Source: an uncultured Saccharospirillaceae bacterium (lineage in GTDB: Bacteria > Pseudomonadota > Gammaproteobacteria > Pseudomonadales > Natronospirillaceae). From it: a DNA stretch of 64,000 nucleotides. The stretch lies in NCBI GenBank assembly GCA_913063165.1, contig CAJXZL010000003.1:1-64000 (forward strand), read 5' to 3'. Positions within the stretch are counted from its first letter, which is position 1. Each line of letters begins with the position of its first letter. A model generated the notes under the pieces. That model saw only the letters and a program-made list of their open reading frames with translations, was not told where the DNA came from and ran no database searches. The position numbers were made by a program, and so were the translations under genes. Shown here one piece after another: positions 16,695 through 25,077 of this stretch.

Positions 16695-16729
16695 CCTGTA
16701 CAAGTCAGCTTCTCGTTGGCTTGTACAGG
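16695..16729. other. Inverted repeat CCTGTACAAG / CTTGTACAGG
   Basis: Two perfect 10-base arms (16695-16704 and 16720-16729) around a 15-base loop, 27 bases after the PA3496-like stop. No U-tract follows on either strand. Each arm itself contains the palindrome TGTACA. It could be an mRNA 3'-end stem or a protein-binding site. Confidence 0.5.
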
Positions 16730-16799
16730 GGATCCTATATTTCTGTGCCAATGAAACGCCTACCCAGTGTCGCCCAGTGTGGCTACAATAGAAGTCTGT

Positions 16800-16829
16800 A
16801 GCCCAGATACCTGGCAGCGGGCTTTTTTT
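16800..16829 (+). terminator. Weak terminator-like stem before cysQ
   Basis: AGCCC (16800-16804) can pair with GGGCT (16819-16823), followed by seven T. The 5-base stem with a 14-base loop is weak. If real it ends the PA3496-like transcript, but it lies only 17 bases before the cysQ ATG. Confidence 0.3.
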
Positions 16830-16845
16830 AGGGTGAATCATCGAC

Positions 16846-17646
16846 ATGACACAGGACCTCGTTTTTTCAATCATCCCCATTGCACGATTGGCAGGTGAGG
16901 CGATTCTCTCTTTTTATCGCCATGACTTGATCGTGCAGCAGAAACCTGACCACAGCCCGGTCACTGAAGCCGATTTGGCTGCCAACAAGGTCATTACTGA
17001 TGCGCTCATTGCCCAGTTTCCCTGGCCCGTGTTATCAGAAGAACAAACAGATCCCGGCAAGACCATTCGTCAATCCTGGCCAACCTACTGGCTGGTCGAC
17101 CCTTTGGATGGCACCAAAGAATTTATCAAAGGCAATGATGAATTCACGGTGAACATTGCGTTGATCGAAAACGGCCGCCCCACACTCGGGGTTGTGTATG
17201 CGCCAGCACTGGATATTCTGTATTACGCCGCGCACGGTAGTGGCGCCTTTGTGGTAAGGGCAGGCCACACTACCCCGCTGTCGGTGCGAGAAGACCCCCG
17301 TAATGACTGGCATCTCATCACCGGACGCTCTACCCCAAAGCCCCGATTGGCGGCCTTTATCGCAAAAATCACGGTAGGCCAGGTTTCGCATCTGGGCAGC
17401 TCGCTGAAAATCTGTCATATCGCCGAAGGCCTTGCTGACCTGTATCCACGTTTGGGCAAGACGGGGGAATGGGACACCGCAGCAGCACAGGTTATTCTGG
17501 AAGCGGTCGGTGGCCATGTGGTGGATTTCGATGGCGAACCGCTGCGGTATAACCAAACCGATAGCCTCTATAACCCTGAGTTTATTGCGATAGGCTTTTT
17601 ACCTGCAGACCTAATCACCACACTAAAACAGCTGGCTCTAGAATAA
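16846..17646 (+). CDS. cysQ: 3'(2'),5'-bisphosphate nucleotidase CysQ
   Basis: A 266-residue inositol-monophosphatase-family enzyme that removes 3'-phosphoadenosine 5'-phosphate left over from sulfate assimilation. Metal and catalytic motifs are present: SPVTEADLAAN, LSEEQ, VDPLDGTKEFI near residue 86, and the second-half GEWDTAAAQVILEAVGG. The long DGTKEF variant separates CysQ from SuhB. It is followed 96 bases later by glpX, another member of the same phosphatase clan. Confidence 0.93.
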   Translation: MTQDLVFSIIPIARLAGEAILSFYRHDLIVQQKPDHSPVTEADLAANKVITDALIAQFPWPVLSEEQTDPGKTIRQSWPTYWLVDPLDGTKEFIKGNDEFTVNIALIENGRPTLGVVYAPALDILYYAAHGSGAFVVRAGHTTPLSVREDPRNDWHLITGRSTPKPRLAAFIAKITVGQVSHLGSSLKICHIAEGLADLYPRLGKTGEWDTAAAQVILEAVGGHVVDFDGEPLRYNQTDSLYNPEFIAIGFLPADLITTLKQLALE

Positions 17647-17742
17647 TCACTATGGCCAAACACGCTGATGATGACACACACCGCTACCATTCTTGCGACA
17701 CAGAGATACAATGGAACCAACACACATACGAGGCAATCTGTC

Positions 17743-18756
17743 ATGGATCGGGGCTTAGCATTTCATTTTTCACGGGTAACTGAAGCAGCAGCATTGGCCG
17801 GTTATCAATGGTTGGGACGTGGTGACAAAAACAAAGCGGACGCCGCTGCGGTTGAAACCATGCGCATCATGCTCAATGGCATGGATATCGATGGTGAAAT
17901 CGTTATTGGGGAAGGCGAAATTGATGAAGCGCCGATGCTGTTCATTGGTGAGAAAGTCGGCACTGGAAAAGGCGAAGCAGTGGATATCGCTGTCGATCCC
18001 ATTGAAGGTACCCGCATGACGGCCATGGGGCAGAGCAATGCCATTGCTGTGCTGGCGGCAGGTGAAAAGGGATCGTTTTTAAAAGCCCCCGATATGTATA
18101 TGGAAAAGCTGGTGGTCGGACCACTGGCACGGGGCTGTATCGACCTCAATAAGCCCCTAGAAGAAAACATTCAAGCCGTGGCCACGGCCCTCAATAAGCC
18201 GCTGAGCCGTTTGACCATTGTGACCCTAGCCAAACCCCGCCATGACGCTACCATTGCGGCCATGCAAGCGATGGGCTGTCGCGTATTTGCTTTGCCTGAT
18301 GGTGATGTCGCGGCCTCTATTTTGGCCTGTATGCCACTGAGTGAAGTGGATTTGATGTATTGCATCGGCGGCGCGCCCGAAGGCGTCATCTCTGCGGCTG
18401 TGGTCCGTGCGTTGCAGGGTGACATGCAAGGTCGCTTGATGTTGCGTCACATTGCCAAAGGCGACACCCCGGAAAACCGTGCCCTGTCAGAATGGGAAGC
18501 CAAGCGCTGTGAAGAAATGGGGGTGGTACCCGGCAAGGTATTGTGCCTAACAGACATGGTAAGCAGCGACAATCTGGTATTCTCGGCCACAGGGATCACC
18601 AAGGGTGACCTGCTGGACGGCATTACCTCCGATGGCAACATCGCCCAAACCGAAACCCTGATGATTCGGGGTAAATCCCGCACGATACGTAAAATTCAGT
18701 CCACCCATTATTTGGATCGCAAAGACAACAATGTGAAACCCTTTGTGATGACCTAA
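17743..18756 (+). CDS. glpX: Fructose-1,6-bisphosphatase class II
   Basis: A 337-residue GlpX, virtually the Escherichia coli length, acting in gluconeogenesis. Conserved blocks are FSRVTEAAALAGYQWLGRGD, VIGEGEIDEAPMLFIGE, VDPIEGTRMTAMG, KAPDMYMEKLVVGP and ATGITKGDLLDGI. I chose ATG 17743 (MDRGLAFHFSRV), which has GAGG upstream; the ATG at 17668 would add 25 unrelated residues. Together with the linked fructokinase and the plentiful amino acid and acid uptake genes, it fits growth on non-sugar carbon. Confidence 0.95.
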   Translation: MDRGLAFHFSRVTEAAALAGYQWLGRGDKNKADAAAVETMRIMLNGMDIDGEIVIGEGEIDEAPMLFIGEKVGTGKGEAVDIAVDPIEGTRMTAMGQSNAIAVLAAGEKGSFLKAPDMYMEKLVVGPLARGCIDLNKPLEENIQAVATALNKPLSRLTIVTLAKPRHDATIAAMQAMGCRVFALPDGDVAASILACMPLSEVDLMYCIGGAPEGVISAAVVRALQGDMQGRLMLRHIAKGDTPENRALSEWEAKRCEEMGVVPGKVLCLTDMVSSDNLVFSATGITKGDLLDGITSDGNIAQTETLMIRGKSRTIRKIQSTHYLDRKDNNVKPFVMT

Positions 18757-18783
18757 GCAGACTTACCCTACAGGATGTAATCC

Positions 18784-19791
18784 ATGCAGCATGACGCCAT
18801 TACCGTCAACGTCACCCGTGGTGGGATCGTTGAAAGCAGACATACCCTTCACGCAGCGATCGTCGCCAGTGATGGCACCCGGCTAGACACCTGGGGCGAT
18901 GTTGCGACGCCGGTATATCCGCGCAGCGCGATCAAAGCCATGCAGGCATTGCCCATGATTGAATCCGGTGCTGCCGCCCATTTTGGTTTTAATCAAGCTG
19001 AAATCGCGCTCTGTTGTGCATCCCATACTGGCGAGCCTGAGCATGTGAGTACCGTGCAGCACATGCTAGAGAAAATCGGATTTCAGGAACAGCATTTGGC
19101 CTGCGGTTGTCATTGGCCCACCTACCCACAAGCGGCCTACCAACTGTCTGCTCAGCAGAGAAAGCCCGATCAGCGACACAACAATTGCTCGGGCAAACAC
19201 GCGGGTATGCTCGCCCATGCGGCTATGCTCAAGGTGTCGCCTGAAGGCTATGTGGGCATCAACCACCCCATTCAGCAGCGCATTGCCCAAGCAATGAGCG
19301 AGATGTGTGAGGTCGACTATAGCCAATGCGCGTGGTCACCCGATGGCTGTTCAGCACCCACCTGGGCCATTCCATTGGATCACCTCGGCTTGGCCTTCGC
19401 TAAATTTGCTGACCCCAGCGCCTTGGCAGCCGACCGTCAGCTAGCCTGCAAGACGCTATTTGATGCCGTGGTTAAACACCCCTTTATGGTGGCGGGCACT
19501 GGACGCTATTGCACCGATATGATGCGTCTTTTGGGCGACAAGGTCTTTCTAAAAGTCGGGGCAGAGGGTGTCTATGTCGCTGCCATACCCGAATTGAAGC
19601 TAGCGATTGCGCTAAAATGCGTCGATGGTGCGACCCGTGCAGCTGAATCCGTGATGACCGCGTTGTTAGACCGGGTTGGCATTACGCGGGACATTTCTGA
19701 CGCACAGATGGCTCCCTATCGACAGGTGCCGATAAAAAATTGGCAGACCCTACATACTGGCAACCTTGAATGCCAATTACCTGATGCCTAA
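18784..19791 (+). CDS. L-asparaginase, Rhizobium type II (COG4448) family
   Basis: A 335-residue protein of the thermolabile asparaginase family, distinct from AnsA/AnsB and beta-lactamase-related in origin. Signatures are YPRSAIKAMQALPM (Ser-x-x-Lys), CCASHTGEPEHV, the cysteine-containing LACGCHWP, RHNNCSGKHAGML and SPDGCSAPTWAIPL. It would hydrolyse asparagine to aspartate and ammonia in the cytosol; there is no signal peptide. It is 27 bases after glpX with CAGGATG ahead of the ATG, so co-transcription is likely. Confidence 0.88.
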   Translation: MQHDAITVNVTRGGIVESRHTLHAAIVASDGTRLDTWGDVATPVYPRSAIKAMQALPMIESGAAAHFGFNQAEIALCCASHTGEPEHVSTVQHMLEKIGFQEQHLACGCHWPTYPQAAYQLSAQQRKPDQRHNNCSGKHAGMLAHAAMLKVSPEGYVGINHPIQQRIAQAMSEMCEVDYSQCAWSPDGCSAPTWAIPLDHLGLAFAKFADPSALAADRQLACKTLFDAVVKHPFMVAGTGRYCTDMMRLLGDKVFLKVGAEGVYVAAIPELKLAIALKCVDGATRAAESVMTALLDRVGITRDISDAQMAPYRQVPIKNWQTLHTGNLECQLPDA

Positions 19792-19815
19792 TCGCACCGC
19801 AAACGGAGCCTGACC

Positions 19816-20232
19816 ATGACCGCCACGCTGGCCGATATTCAAACCCTTTTTGCCACCGACTTTCCGCACAGCCAGGTATCGGTGGTTGCTGTGTCAGGGG
19901 GTACCGCACGCGTCAAGCAAGTCATCGACCACTCACACTTACGTCCAGGGAATACGGTGTCTGGTCCAACGATGATGGCGCTGGCCGACTGCGCCTTGTA
20001 TGCCGCGATATTGAGTGACTATGGCTTAATTCCCTTGGCCGTGACCACCCAACTCAATATCAATTTTTTTAATAAACCGCCGGCTGGCCATGACCTGTAT
20101 GCCGAATGCACCTTGCTCAAAGCGGGCAAGCGACTCGCGATTGGGGAAGTCTCTATTTATTCGGAAGGCCGCCCCGAATTGATCGCGCATGCGACCGGCA
20201 CCTATGCCATTCCACCCAAGACGGTAGCCTAG
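19816..20232 (+). CDS. PaaI/YiiD-type hotdog-fold thioesterase
   Basis: A 138-residue single-domain hotdog protein, expected to cleave acyl-CoA thioesters. LRPGNTVSGPTMMALADCAL gives the core helix, followed by PLAVTTQLNINFFNKPPAGH and GEVSIYSEGRPELIAHATGTYAIP. The DC in ALADCALYAA occupies the position of the usual catalytic Asp. GGAG precedes the ATG by about eight bases. It closes the glpX-asparaginase-thioesterase run, ahead of a terminator. Confidence 0.85.
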   Translation: MTATLADIQTLFATDFPHSQVSVVAVSGGTARVKQVIDHSHLRPGNTVSGPTMMALADCALYAAILSDYGLIPLAVTTQLNINFFNKPPAGHDLYAECTLLKAGKRLAIGEVSIYSEGRPELIAHATGTYAIPPKTVA

Positions 20233-20237
20233 CGTTT

Positions 20238-20269
20238 GCTGAGATGGTTTTTACGGTCTCAGCCCTTTT
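20238..20269 (+). terminator. Predicted intrinsic terminator after the thioesterase gene
   Basis: GCTGAGA (20238-20244) pairs with TCTCAGC (20257-20263), followed by CCTTTT. It begins six bases after the thioesterase stop codon. Confidence 0.6.
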
Positions 20270-20334
20270 GGTGTAAACTGTCTCTAGCGACAAAACAGCC
20301 GATCTACGAATTGATGATACGAGCCTAACTGACT

Positions 20335-21285
20335 ATGACACAGCACAACCCCAGCCCCATTTCACCTTGGATGAGTTTTGCCGATCCCGTGCAAGCCAGT
20401 GCTCAGTATGTTTTACAGTGGTTATCTGAAATATATCCTCAATGTGCCGAGCAATTGCCTGCAGCCACGCGCAGGGCCGTTCCTTTATATGACAAGGGAC
20501 TGAATGCCCATTGGCAAGATTTATTGGATCATGAGCCCATCGCAACGCACATCAACATGCTGCATTGGGCAGCCGGCCAGTTAACCCAAGATCAGCGGCC
20601 GTATTTGATAGAAGCCTGTTGGTATTTGTTGTTATCAACCTATGTCATGCCGAGCCAACTCCCCGCACCGTTACAGGTATTGGCCAAGGCACTGGGTATC
20701 GATAACGCTGAGATGTTGGCTCTGGGTGGTCGGGTATGGGATACCCTGTCACAGGATGGCTTGGCTGGAAAATCAGCTCTCGAACAACAGCACTCCGACT
20801 ATTTAACCGCGTTAAAACTCAGCTTGATTCCTCAGGGCAGTGCTGACCGAGACCCTTGGAACTGGCGCAGCCTCGATGCGTGGCGCGACCTGATCCGTTT
20901 TTGGCCGATTGGACTGGCCACGTTAGTGGTCGTCAGCTTGTTTGCAGCGACACTGTGGCCCGCATCAGACACCGCCATTCAGCCAGAAGTCACCGCGACG
21001 AATGGCACCAACACGCAACCTGTTAGTGACACCCCGGCGCCTGCACCCGTCGACGAGGTGGCATTGCCCGTGATTAGCCTGATACCGAGCGACCACTATC
21101 TGGTGACAGCGAACCTGCTGAACCTCCGGGAGCGTCCGCAATCGGGTAGCACCATACTCCTCATCCTACCGATGGATACCATTGTTTCTTTGATCTCGGT
21201 GACTGAAAACGGTGACTGGGCCCAGGTATCGGTGGCCGAAAAGACCGGTTATGTGAGCATGGAATATCTCAAGCCGCGGCAATAA
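20335..21285 (+). CDS. Membrane-anchored bacterial SH3-domain protein
   Basis: A 316-residue single-pass protein. The N-terminal 180 residues are cytoplasmic and helical, of unknown fold. One transmembrane helix follows near residues 198-214 (FWPIGLATLVVVSLFAATLW), then a Pro/Thr-rich linker, then a C-terminal SH3b domain (VTANLLNLRERPQSGS, GDWAQVSVAEKTGYVSMEYL) at about 258-316. SH3b domains often bind peptidoglycan, so the C-terminus is probably periplasmic. It is transcribed alone after a terminator. Confidence 0.75.
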   Translation: MTQHNPSPISPWMSFADPVQASAQYVLQWLSEIYPQCAEQLPAATRRAVPLYDKGLNAHWQDLLDHEPIATHINMLHWAAGQLTQDQRPYLIEACWYLLLSTYVMPSQLPAPLQVLAKALGIDNAEMLALGGRVWDTLSQDGLAGKSALEQQHSDYLTALKLSLIPQGSADRDPWNWRSLDAWRDLIRFWPIGLATLVVVSLFAATLWPASDTAIQPEVTATNGTNTQPVSDTPAPAPVDEVALPVISLIPSDHYLVTANLLNLRERPQSGSTILLILPMDTIVSLISVTENGDWAQVSVAEKTGYVSMEYLKPRQ

Positions 21286-21316
21286 TTCGAATCCCTATCT
21301 TTGAGAGGCCAGCACC

Positions 21317-21982
21317 ATGTCCCTGCTTTCCTGCGTTGAAATTGAACCCGCTGCGCCCGCTGTTGCGACCGTTATCTGGCTACACGGCTTGGGCGCGTCT
21401 GGCCATGACTTTGAACCTATCGTGCCAGAACTGCGATTGCCCGCATCTTTACCCGTCAGGTTTCTGTTTCCGCACGCGCCGCAACAGCCTGTCACTATCA
21501 ATGGCGGCATGGTTATGCCCTCATGGTATGACATCTACAGCATGGATCTGGACCGCAAAATTGACCAGCAACAACTGCGCGTCGCGGCAGATGGGGTCCA
21601 TGCATTGATTGAACGCGAAATCGCTCGTGGTATTCAGAGCGAACGCATTGTCATCGCAGGGTTTTCCCAAGGTGGCGCAGTCGCGTACGAAGCGGCATTA
21701 AGTTATGACAAGCCTTTGGCAGGTTTGATGGCGTTATCGACCTATTTTGCAACCCATGACACCGTGGCCTTATCCCCAGCCAATGCAGCATTACCCATCA
21801 AGATTGACCACGGTTTGAGCGATCCAGTGGTACCTGAATTATTGGGACAACAAGCCGTCGCCCACCTCACTGCCAAAGGATTCAAGCCGACCTATCACAC
21901 CTATGCCATGCAACATGAGGTGTGCTGGCCCCAGATCGCCGACATCAGCCAGTGGCTTCAGCGTTGTGTGGCGTCATCCTGA
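21317..21982 (+). CDS. Carboxylesterase / phospholipase family alpha/beta hydrolase
   Basis: A 221-residue esterase of the phospholipase/carboxylesterase family (related to YpfH and acyl-protein thioesterases). The oxyanion loop is WLHGLGASGHDF, the nucleophile elbow GFSQGG (Ser near residue 116), the acid lies in DHGLSDPVVPE, and the histidine in YAMQHEVCW. No signal peptide, so cytosolic. GAGAGG precedes the start. Its 3' end overlaps the convergent methyltransferase gene by 25 bases. Confidence 0.9.
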   Translation: MSLLSCVEIEPAAPAVATVIWLHGLGASGHDFEPIVPELRLPASLPVRFLFPHAPQQPVTINGGMVMPSWYDIYSMDLDRKIDQQQLRVAADGVHALIEREIARGIQSERIVIAGFSQGGAVAYEAALSYDKPLAGLMALSTYFATHDTVALSPANAALPIKIDHGLSDPVVPELLGQQAVAHLTAKGFKPTYHTYAMQHEVCWPQIADISQWLQRCVASS

Positions 21983-22761
21983 GTCAGGCACACCAATTGT
22001 GGTAAAACCTTGGATAGCGAAAACCCCAACTTTTCTGAGACTGCCTTCATAGCGTCCTTGGTCGGCTGGGGTGCTGGGTGGGCCGAACGGTGGGCCGATG
22101 GTTGGGCTGATGGTTGGGCTGATTGCTGCGTTGCATACACGACCCAATTGCCGGTACTAATGCGGGCAGCCCATACCTGTTGGAATGCTTGTTGGAGTCG
22201 GCCAATGAGGTCCGGATTGCGGTGTTCATCCCAAAAATTCAACACCAACCAACCCTGCGGGGTTAAGTGACGTTTGCAGGCGGCAATATAGTCTTGTTGC
22301 TGTTGTCGCTGATCCATGCCCGCCGATGAATAAATATCACTCATGACGAGATCAAAGCGAGGATTATCTGTTCGCTGAAGGTAGGCATGGGCATCGGATT
22401 GCAGCACTTGCAGCCGCTTGTCGCGGGGCAACTGTAAATACCGATAGGCCAATCGAATCACCTGCGCCCGCCATTCGACCACCACCAGTTCAGTCTGTGG
22501 ACAGTGCGCATACAGCGCGTGGGTCAGTGCACCTGCGCCCAAACCCAACAGCAAGCAACGTGTTGGCTCAGGCTGAAACAGCACGCCAAGCATCATGGCT
22601 TTGCTATAGGCATATTGCAGCTGTGACGGTTTCGCCTTGAGGATACAGCCTTGTTCATCCTGTGTACCAAACGACAGATGGCGGCACACCCCATCATCAA
22701 ATATCTGAATCGGTCCGTCAGGGTCATAGACCCGATGAATTTCCTTGCCTAACACTGTCAT
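21958..22761 (-). CDS. Spermidine-synthase-like SAM-dependent methyltransferase fold protein
   Basis: A 267-residue protein with the spermidine synthase/methyltransferase fold. The SAM or dcSAM-binding region is CLLLGLGAGALTHALY, followed by ELVVVEWRAQVIRLA and DLVMSDIYSS. The polyamine synthase catalytic Asp context is only partly kept, so the reaction is open; such stand-alone proteins are often annotated as fused-type or orphan spermidine synthases. The C-terminus contains a low-complexity insert of tandem SAQP/SAHP units encoded by a 12-base repeat. Start taken at ATG 22761; an in-frame GTG at 22785 is possible. Confidence 0.75.
   Translation of the reverse strand: MTVLGKEIHRVYDPDGPIQIFDDGVCRHLSFGTQDEQGCILKAKPSQLQYAYSKAMMLGVLFQPEPTRCLLLGLGAGALTHALYAHCPQTELVVVEWRAQVIRLAYRYLQLPRDKRLQVLQSDAHAYLQRTDNPRFDLVMSDIYSSAGMDQRQQQQDYIAACKRHLTPQGWLVLNFWDEHRNPDLIGRLQQAFQQVWAARISTGNWVVYATQQSAQPSAQPSAHRSAHPAPQPTKDAMKAVSEKLGFSLSKVLPQLVCLTQDDATQR
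22076..22123. repeat. Four tandem 12-base units inside the methyltransferase-like gene
   Basis: Consecutive units on the plus strand are gggtgggccgaa, cggtgggccgat, ggttgggctgat and ggttgggctgat, the last two identical. Being a multiple of three they keep the frame and encode SAQP/SAHP-type repeats on the minus strand. This is a likely site of copy-number change. Confidence 0.85.
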
Positions 22762-22827
22762 ATTCAGGTCCAGATGAACGGCCACAATTCATTTTGTTGA
22801 CCGAGATTGCTTCGTAACAATCTAGGA

Positions 22828-22857
22828 TTGCATCGCTTCAATGCTGCAAGGCATAAT
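22828..22857 (+). promoter_or_regulatory. Predicted sigma-70 promoter of azlCD
   Basis: TTGCAT and CATAAT separated by 18 bases, about 100 bases before the azlC start, in the divergent gap between the methyltransferase-like gene and azlC. Confidence 0.4.
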
Positions 22858-22958
22858 CAGGCTTCACTGTTGCGTTGCATCCAGTGGCACAGCACCGGAC
22901 GATGCCATTGGTCGTTCACTGTTATTTCGGAAACAACCACCATTGGAACCCATGCACC

Positions 22959-23678
22959 ATGCAAAATGACAGGATCAGTATTTTATTTCAAGGGATGCGC
23001 GACACACTGCCTTTGATTTTAGCTGCAATACCCTTTGGGATTCTATTTGGTGCCGCCGCGATCAGCCAAGGACTCAGTGCTTGGACCACCATGGCCATGT
23101 CACTATTTGTATATGCCGGCGCATCGCAGTTTATTGCCGTTACCCTATTGGCGAGCTCTACCGCCTTGCCGGTTATTTTAATGACGGTGTTTATCGTCAA
23201 TTTACGCCACATGCTGTATTCCGCCGCCTTGATGCCGCACGTCAGCAAGTTGAAACAATGGATTCGTGTGCCCTTGGCTTTTTGGCTGACCGACGAAACC
23301 TTTGCGGTGGTGAGTCACCGTGACATCGTAAAACCCGGTGCGCCCGGGTGGACATCCTATTATCTGGGTTCTGCACTGGCCATGTATGGCAACTGGGTGC
23401 TGTGTACCTGGATTGGTATGACCATTGGGCAACAGATTCCTGACATGACCAATTGGGGTCTGGATATTGCACTGATCGTGGCCTTTGTGGCCATCGTGGT
23501 GCCGGCCTTACAACAACGTGCCGACTGGGCCTGTGCGGTCACCGCAGCCGTCACTGCGGTACTCTGTTATGACTGGCCGAACCAGACTGGCTTGTTGTTT
23601 TCAGCACTATTGGCCATTGCCGTCGGGCTCATGTTAGATCCCAAGACGGCCACGAAACAGGCGCCTCACCATGAGTAA
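22959..23678 (+). CDS. azlC: AzlC-family branched-chain amino acid exporter, large subunit
   Basis: A 239-residue polytopic inner-membrane protein. AzlC with AzlD forms an exporter for branched-chain amino acids (YgaZ/YgaH in Escherichia coli). Family segments are LPLILAAIPFGILFGAAA, YAGASQFIAV, and VNLRHMLYSAALMPH, with several further transmembrane helices. I chose ATG 22959 (MQNDRISILFQG); an upstream ATG at 22875 would give a non-hydrophobic extension unlike the family. The stop overlaps azlD by eight bases, so translation is coupled. Confidence 0.9.
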   Translation: MQNDRISILFQGMRDTLPLILAAIPFGILFGAAAISQGLSAWTTMAMSLFVYAGASQFIAVTLLASSTALPVILMTVFIVNLRHMLYSAALMPHVSKLKQWIRVPLAFWLTDETFAVVSHRDIVKPGAPGWTSYYLGSALAMYGNWVLCTWIGMTIGQQIPDMTNWGLDIALIVAFVAIVVPALQQRADWACAVTAAVTAVLCYDWPNQTGLLFSALLAIAVGLMLDPKTATKQAPHHE

Positions 23679-23985
23679 TTCCTTGTTCATTGTCGGCATG
23701 GTGGCGCTAACCTTTATCCCGCGGTACATCCCGTTCTTATTGGCCGGCAAAATAGCCCTGCCCCAGTGGGCAAAGCGGGCACTGCATTATGTGCCTATCG
23801 CCGTGCTCACTGCCATTGTGTCCCAAGCCAGCCTGATCCAGCAGGGAGCCGTTCAATTTGATATTGCCAACCACCATCTGCTCGCTGCTTCGGTGTCCTT
23901 TTTGGTTGCGCTAACCACCCGGCACATGTTCTTGACCATATCCATTGGTCTGGTGGTCTTTGCACTGGCGCGTTGGTTGTTGTGA
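23671..23985 (+). CDS. azlD: AzlD-family branched-chain amino acid exporter, small subunit
   Basis: A 104-residue membrane protein with about four hydrophobic helices and the AzlD start MVALTFIPRYIPFLLAGKI, in which the TFIPR(Y/F) motif is characteristic. It overlaps the end of azlC and is the expected partner of that protein. Confidence 0.9.
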   Translation: MSNSLFIVGMVALTFIPRYIPFLLAGKIALPQWAKRALHYVPIAVLTAIVSQASLIQQGAVQFDIANHHLLAASVSFLVALTTRHMFLTISIGLVVFALARWLL

Positions 23986-24014
23986 TCTGCCCGTCATTTT
24001 CACAGCGCGCCCCA

Positions 24015-24023
24015 TGCTATAAA
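24015..24023 (+). promoter_or_regulatory. Predicted extended -10 element upstream of the small exported protein
   Basis: TGCTATAAA, an extended -10 motif, about 30 bases upstream of the start codon. No good -35 is visible, which is usual for this promoter type. Confidence 0.35.
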
Positions 24024-24054
24024 GGGCCCACAATCACCAGGAAGGATCGATAAG

Positions 24055-24510
24055 ATGAAAAAATTAATGGTTGTCTCCTTGATCTGGCTGGCTTCGCTGT
24101 CGACGCCAGCAAACGCCGCCGATTTCGACTGGACGGTGGCATTCAATGCCAAATACCAGCTGGCTTCGGACCAGTTTTTTGACCGCATGGCGGTGCGCTT
24201 TTCAATGAGCAATGACGGCATTTCCGCCGTGGTCTCTGCGTCAAAGGACTATGCCGATGCCTATATTATTTTTAGGTTGGCTGAAATCTCTGAAAAGCCC
24301 GTTGACCGTGTGATGGACCTATACCAAGGCAGAAAGGGCAATGGTTGGGGCGTGTTGGCCAAGCAGTTGGGTATCAAGCCCGGTTCTGACGCCTTCAAGG
24401 CACTCAAGGCAGGGCACGACTTGGACATGCCCAAGAAACAGGACACCAAGGCGTCAGTGACCATTAACATCAATGCCACGGTTGGTGCTGGCAGTAAAAA
24501 AGACAAATAG
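24055..24510 (+). CDS. Small periplasmic protein of unknown function
   Basis: A 151-residue protein with a clear signal peptide (KKLMVVSLIWLASLSTPANA, cleavage near residue 21). The mature part is helical. A conserved-looking block, GNGWGVLAKQLGIKPGSDAF, recalls gammaproteobacterial hypothetical proteins in which a helix-turn motif precedes a KPGS signature, but I cannot name the family. The C-terminus is a Thr/Asn/Ala-rich strand followed by a Lys tail. AGGAAGG precedes the start. It is a single-gene unit. Confidence 0.65.
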   Translation: MKKLMVVSLIWLASLSTPANAADFDWTVAFNAKYQLASDQFFDRMAVRFSMSNDGISAVVSASKDYADAYIIFRLAEISEKPVDRVMDLYQGRKGNGWGVLAKQLGIKPGSDAFKALKAGHDLDMPKKQDTKASVTININATVGAGSKKDK

Positions 24511-24551
24511 CCCCTGCGCGGTATCGGCTGGTCTAAAAAGTAAAAGTTTTC

Positions 24552-24580
24552 TGGCAAAAGTCCAAGCGCTTGCTGATAAT
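24552..24580 (+). promoter_or_regulatory. Predicted promoter of the cupin gene
   Basis: TGGCAA and GATAAT separated by 17 bases, about 50 bases before the cupin start. The -35 is weak. Confidence 0.3.
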
Positions 24581-24630
24581 AGAATCCAGTCATCACCAAG
24601 CCCTTCATTAAGAATAATAAAAGGTACTCT

Positions 24631-25011
24631 ATGTCTATCATCAAGTTTACGCCCGATCAGCTAACCTATGATGCGTCACCTATTGATGCCACCAAAGTGA
24701 TTTCAGGCAATCCGCATCAAGAGCTGTCCAATGTTTTTACCAATGTAAAAGACAATTTCTTCTGTGGCGTGTGGCGCTCTACGGTAGGTAAATGGACTAT
24801 CCAATATACTGAAGATGAGTTTTGTTTGCTGACCCGTGGATTGGTCATCCTTACCGATGCTGATGGCATAGAAATCACCATCAAAGCGGGCGATGCCTTT
24901 ACTATTCCTGCCGGTTTTGATGGCACCTGGGAAACCTTGGAAGATTGTGAAAAGTATTACGCGATCTATGAAGACAGCGCTGCCCACTCGGAACACCAAA
25001 CGTTCCCCTAG
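24631..25011 (+). CDS. Cupin-domain protein (EutQ-like / DUF861)
   Basis: A 126-residue single cupin barrel. The order of elements (FFCGVWRSTVGKWTIQYTED, EFCLLTRGLVILTDADG, IKAGDAFTIPAGFDGTWETL) matches the small EutQ-like cupins, in which a Trp-rich strand replaces the metal-binding His motif. No metal ligand set is obvious, and the function is unknown. It is 66 bases upstream of the fructokinase gene with a stable hairpin between them. Confidence 0.8.
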   Translation: MSIIKFTPDQLTYDASPIDATKVISGNPHQELSNVFTNVKDNFFCGVWRSTVGKWTIQYTEDEFCLLTRGLVILTDADGIEITIKAGDAFTIPAGFDGTWETLEDCEKYYAIYEDSAAHSEHQTFP

Positions 25012-25027
25012 CCATATCCCAGTCGGT

Positions 25028-25048
25028 TGCGCCTCTGCATGAGGCGCA
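25028..25048 (+). other. Stable hairpin between the cupin and fructokinase genes
   Basis: TGCGCCTC (25028-25035) and GAGGCGCA (25041-25048) form an 8-base perfect stem with a 5-base loop. No U-tract follows, so it is a weak terminator or an mRNA-stabilising structure. Confidence 0.4.
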
Positions 25049-25077
25049 GTTGATCTCTCTCCAAGCAGGATGGTCCT

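Noticed and set aside
22010-22270. Plus-strand frame rich in Trp-Ala-Asp repeats (86 codons)
   Set aside because: It is the antisense reading of the 12-base repeat within the methyltransferase-like gene; the minus-strand frame carries the SAM-binding motifs.
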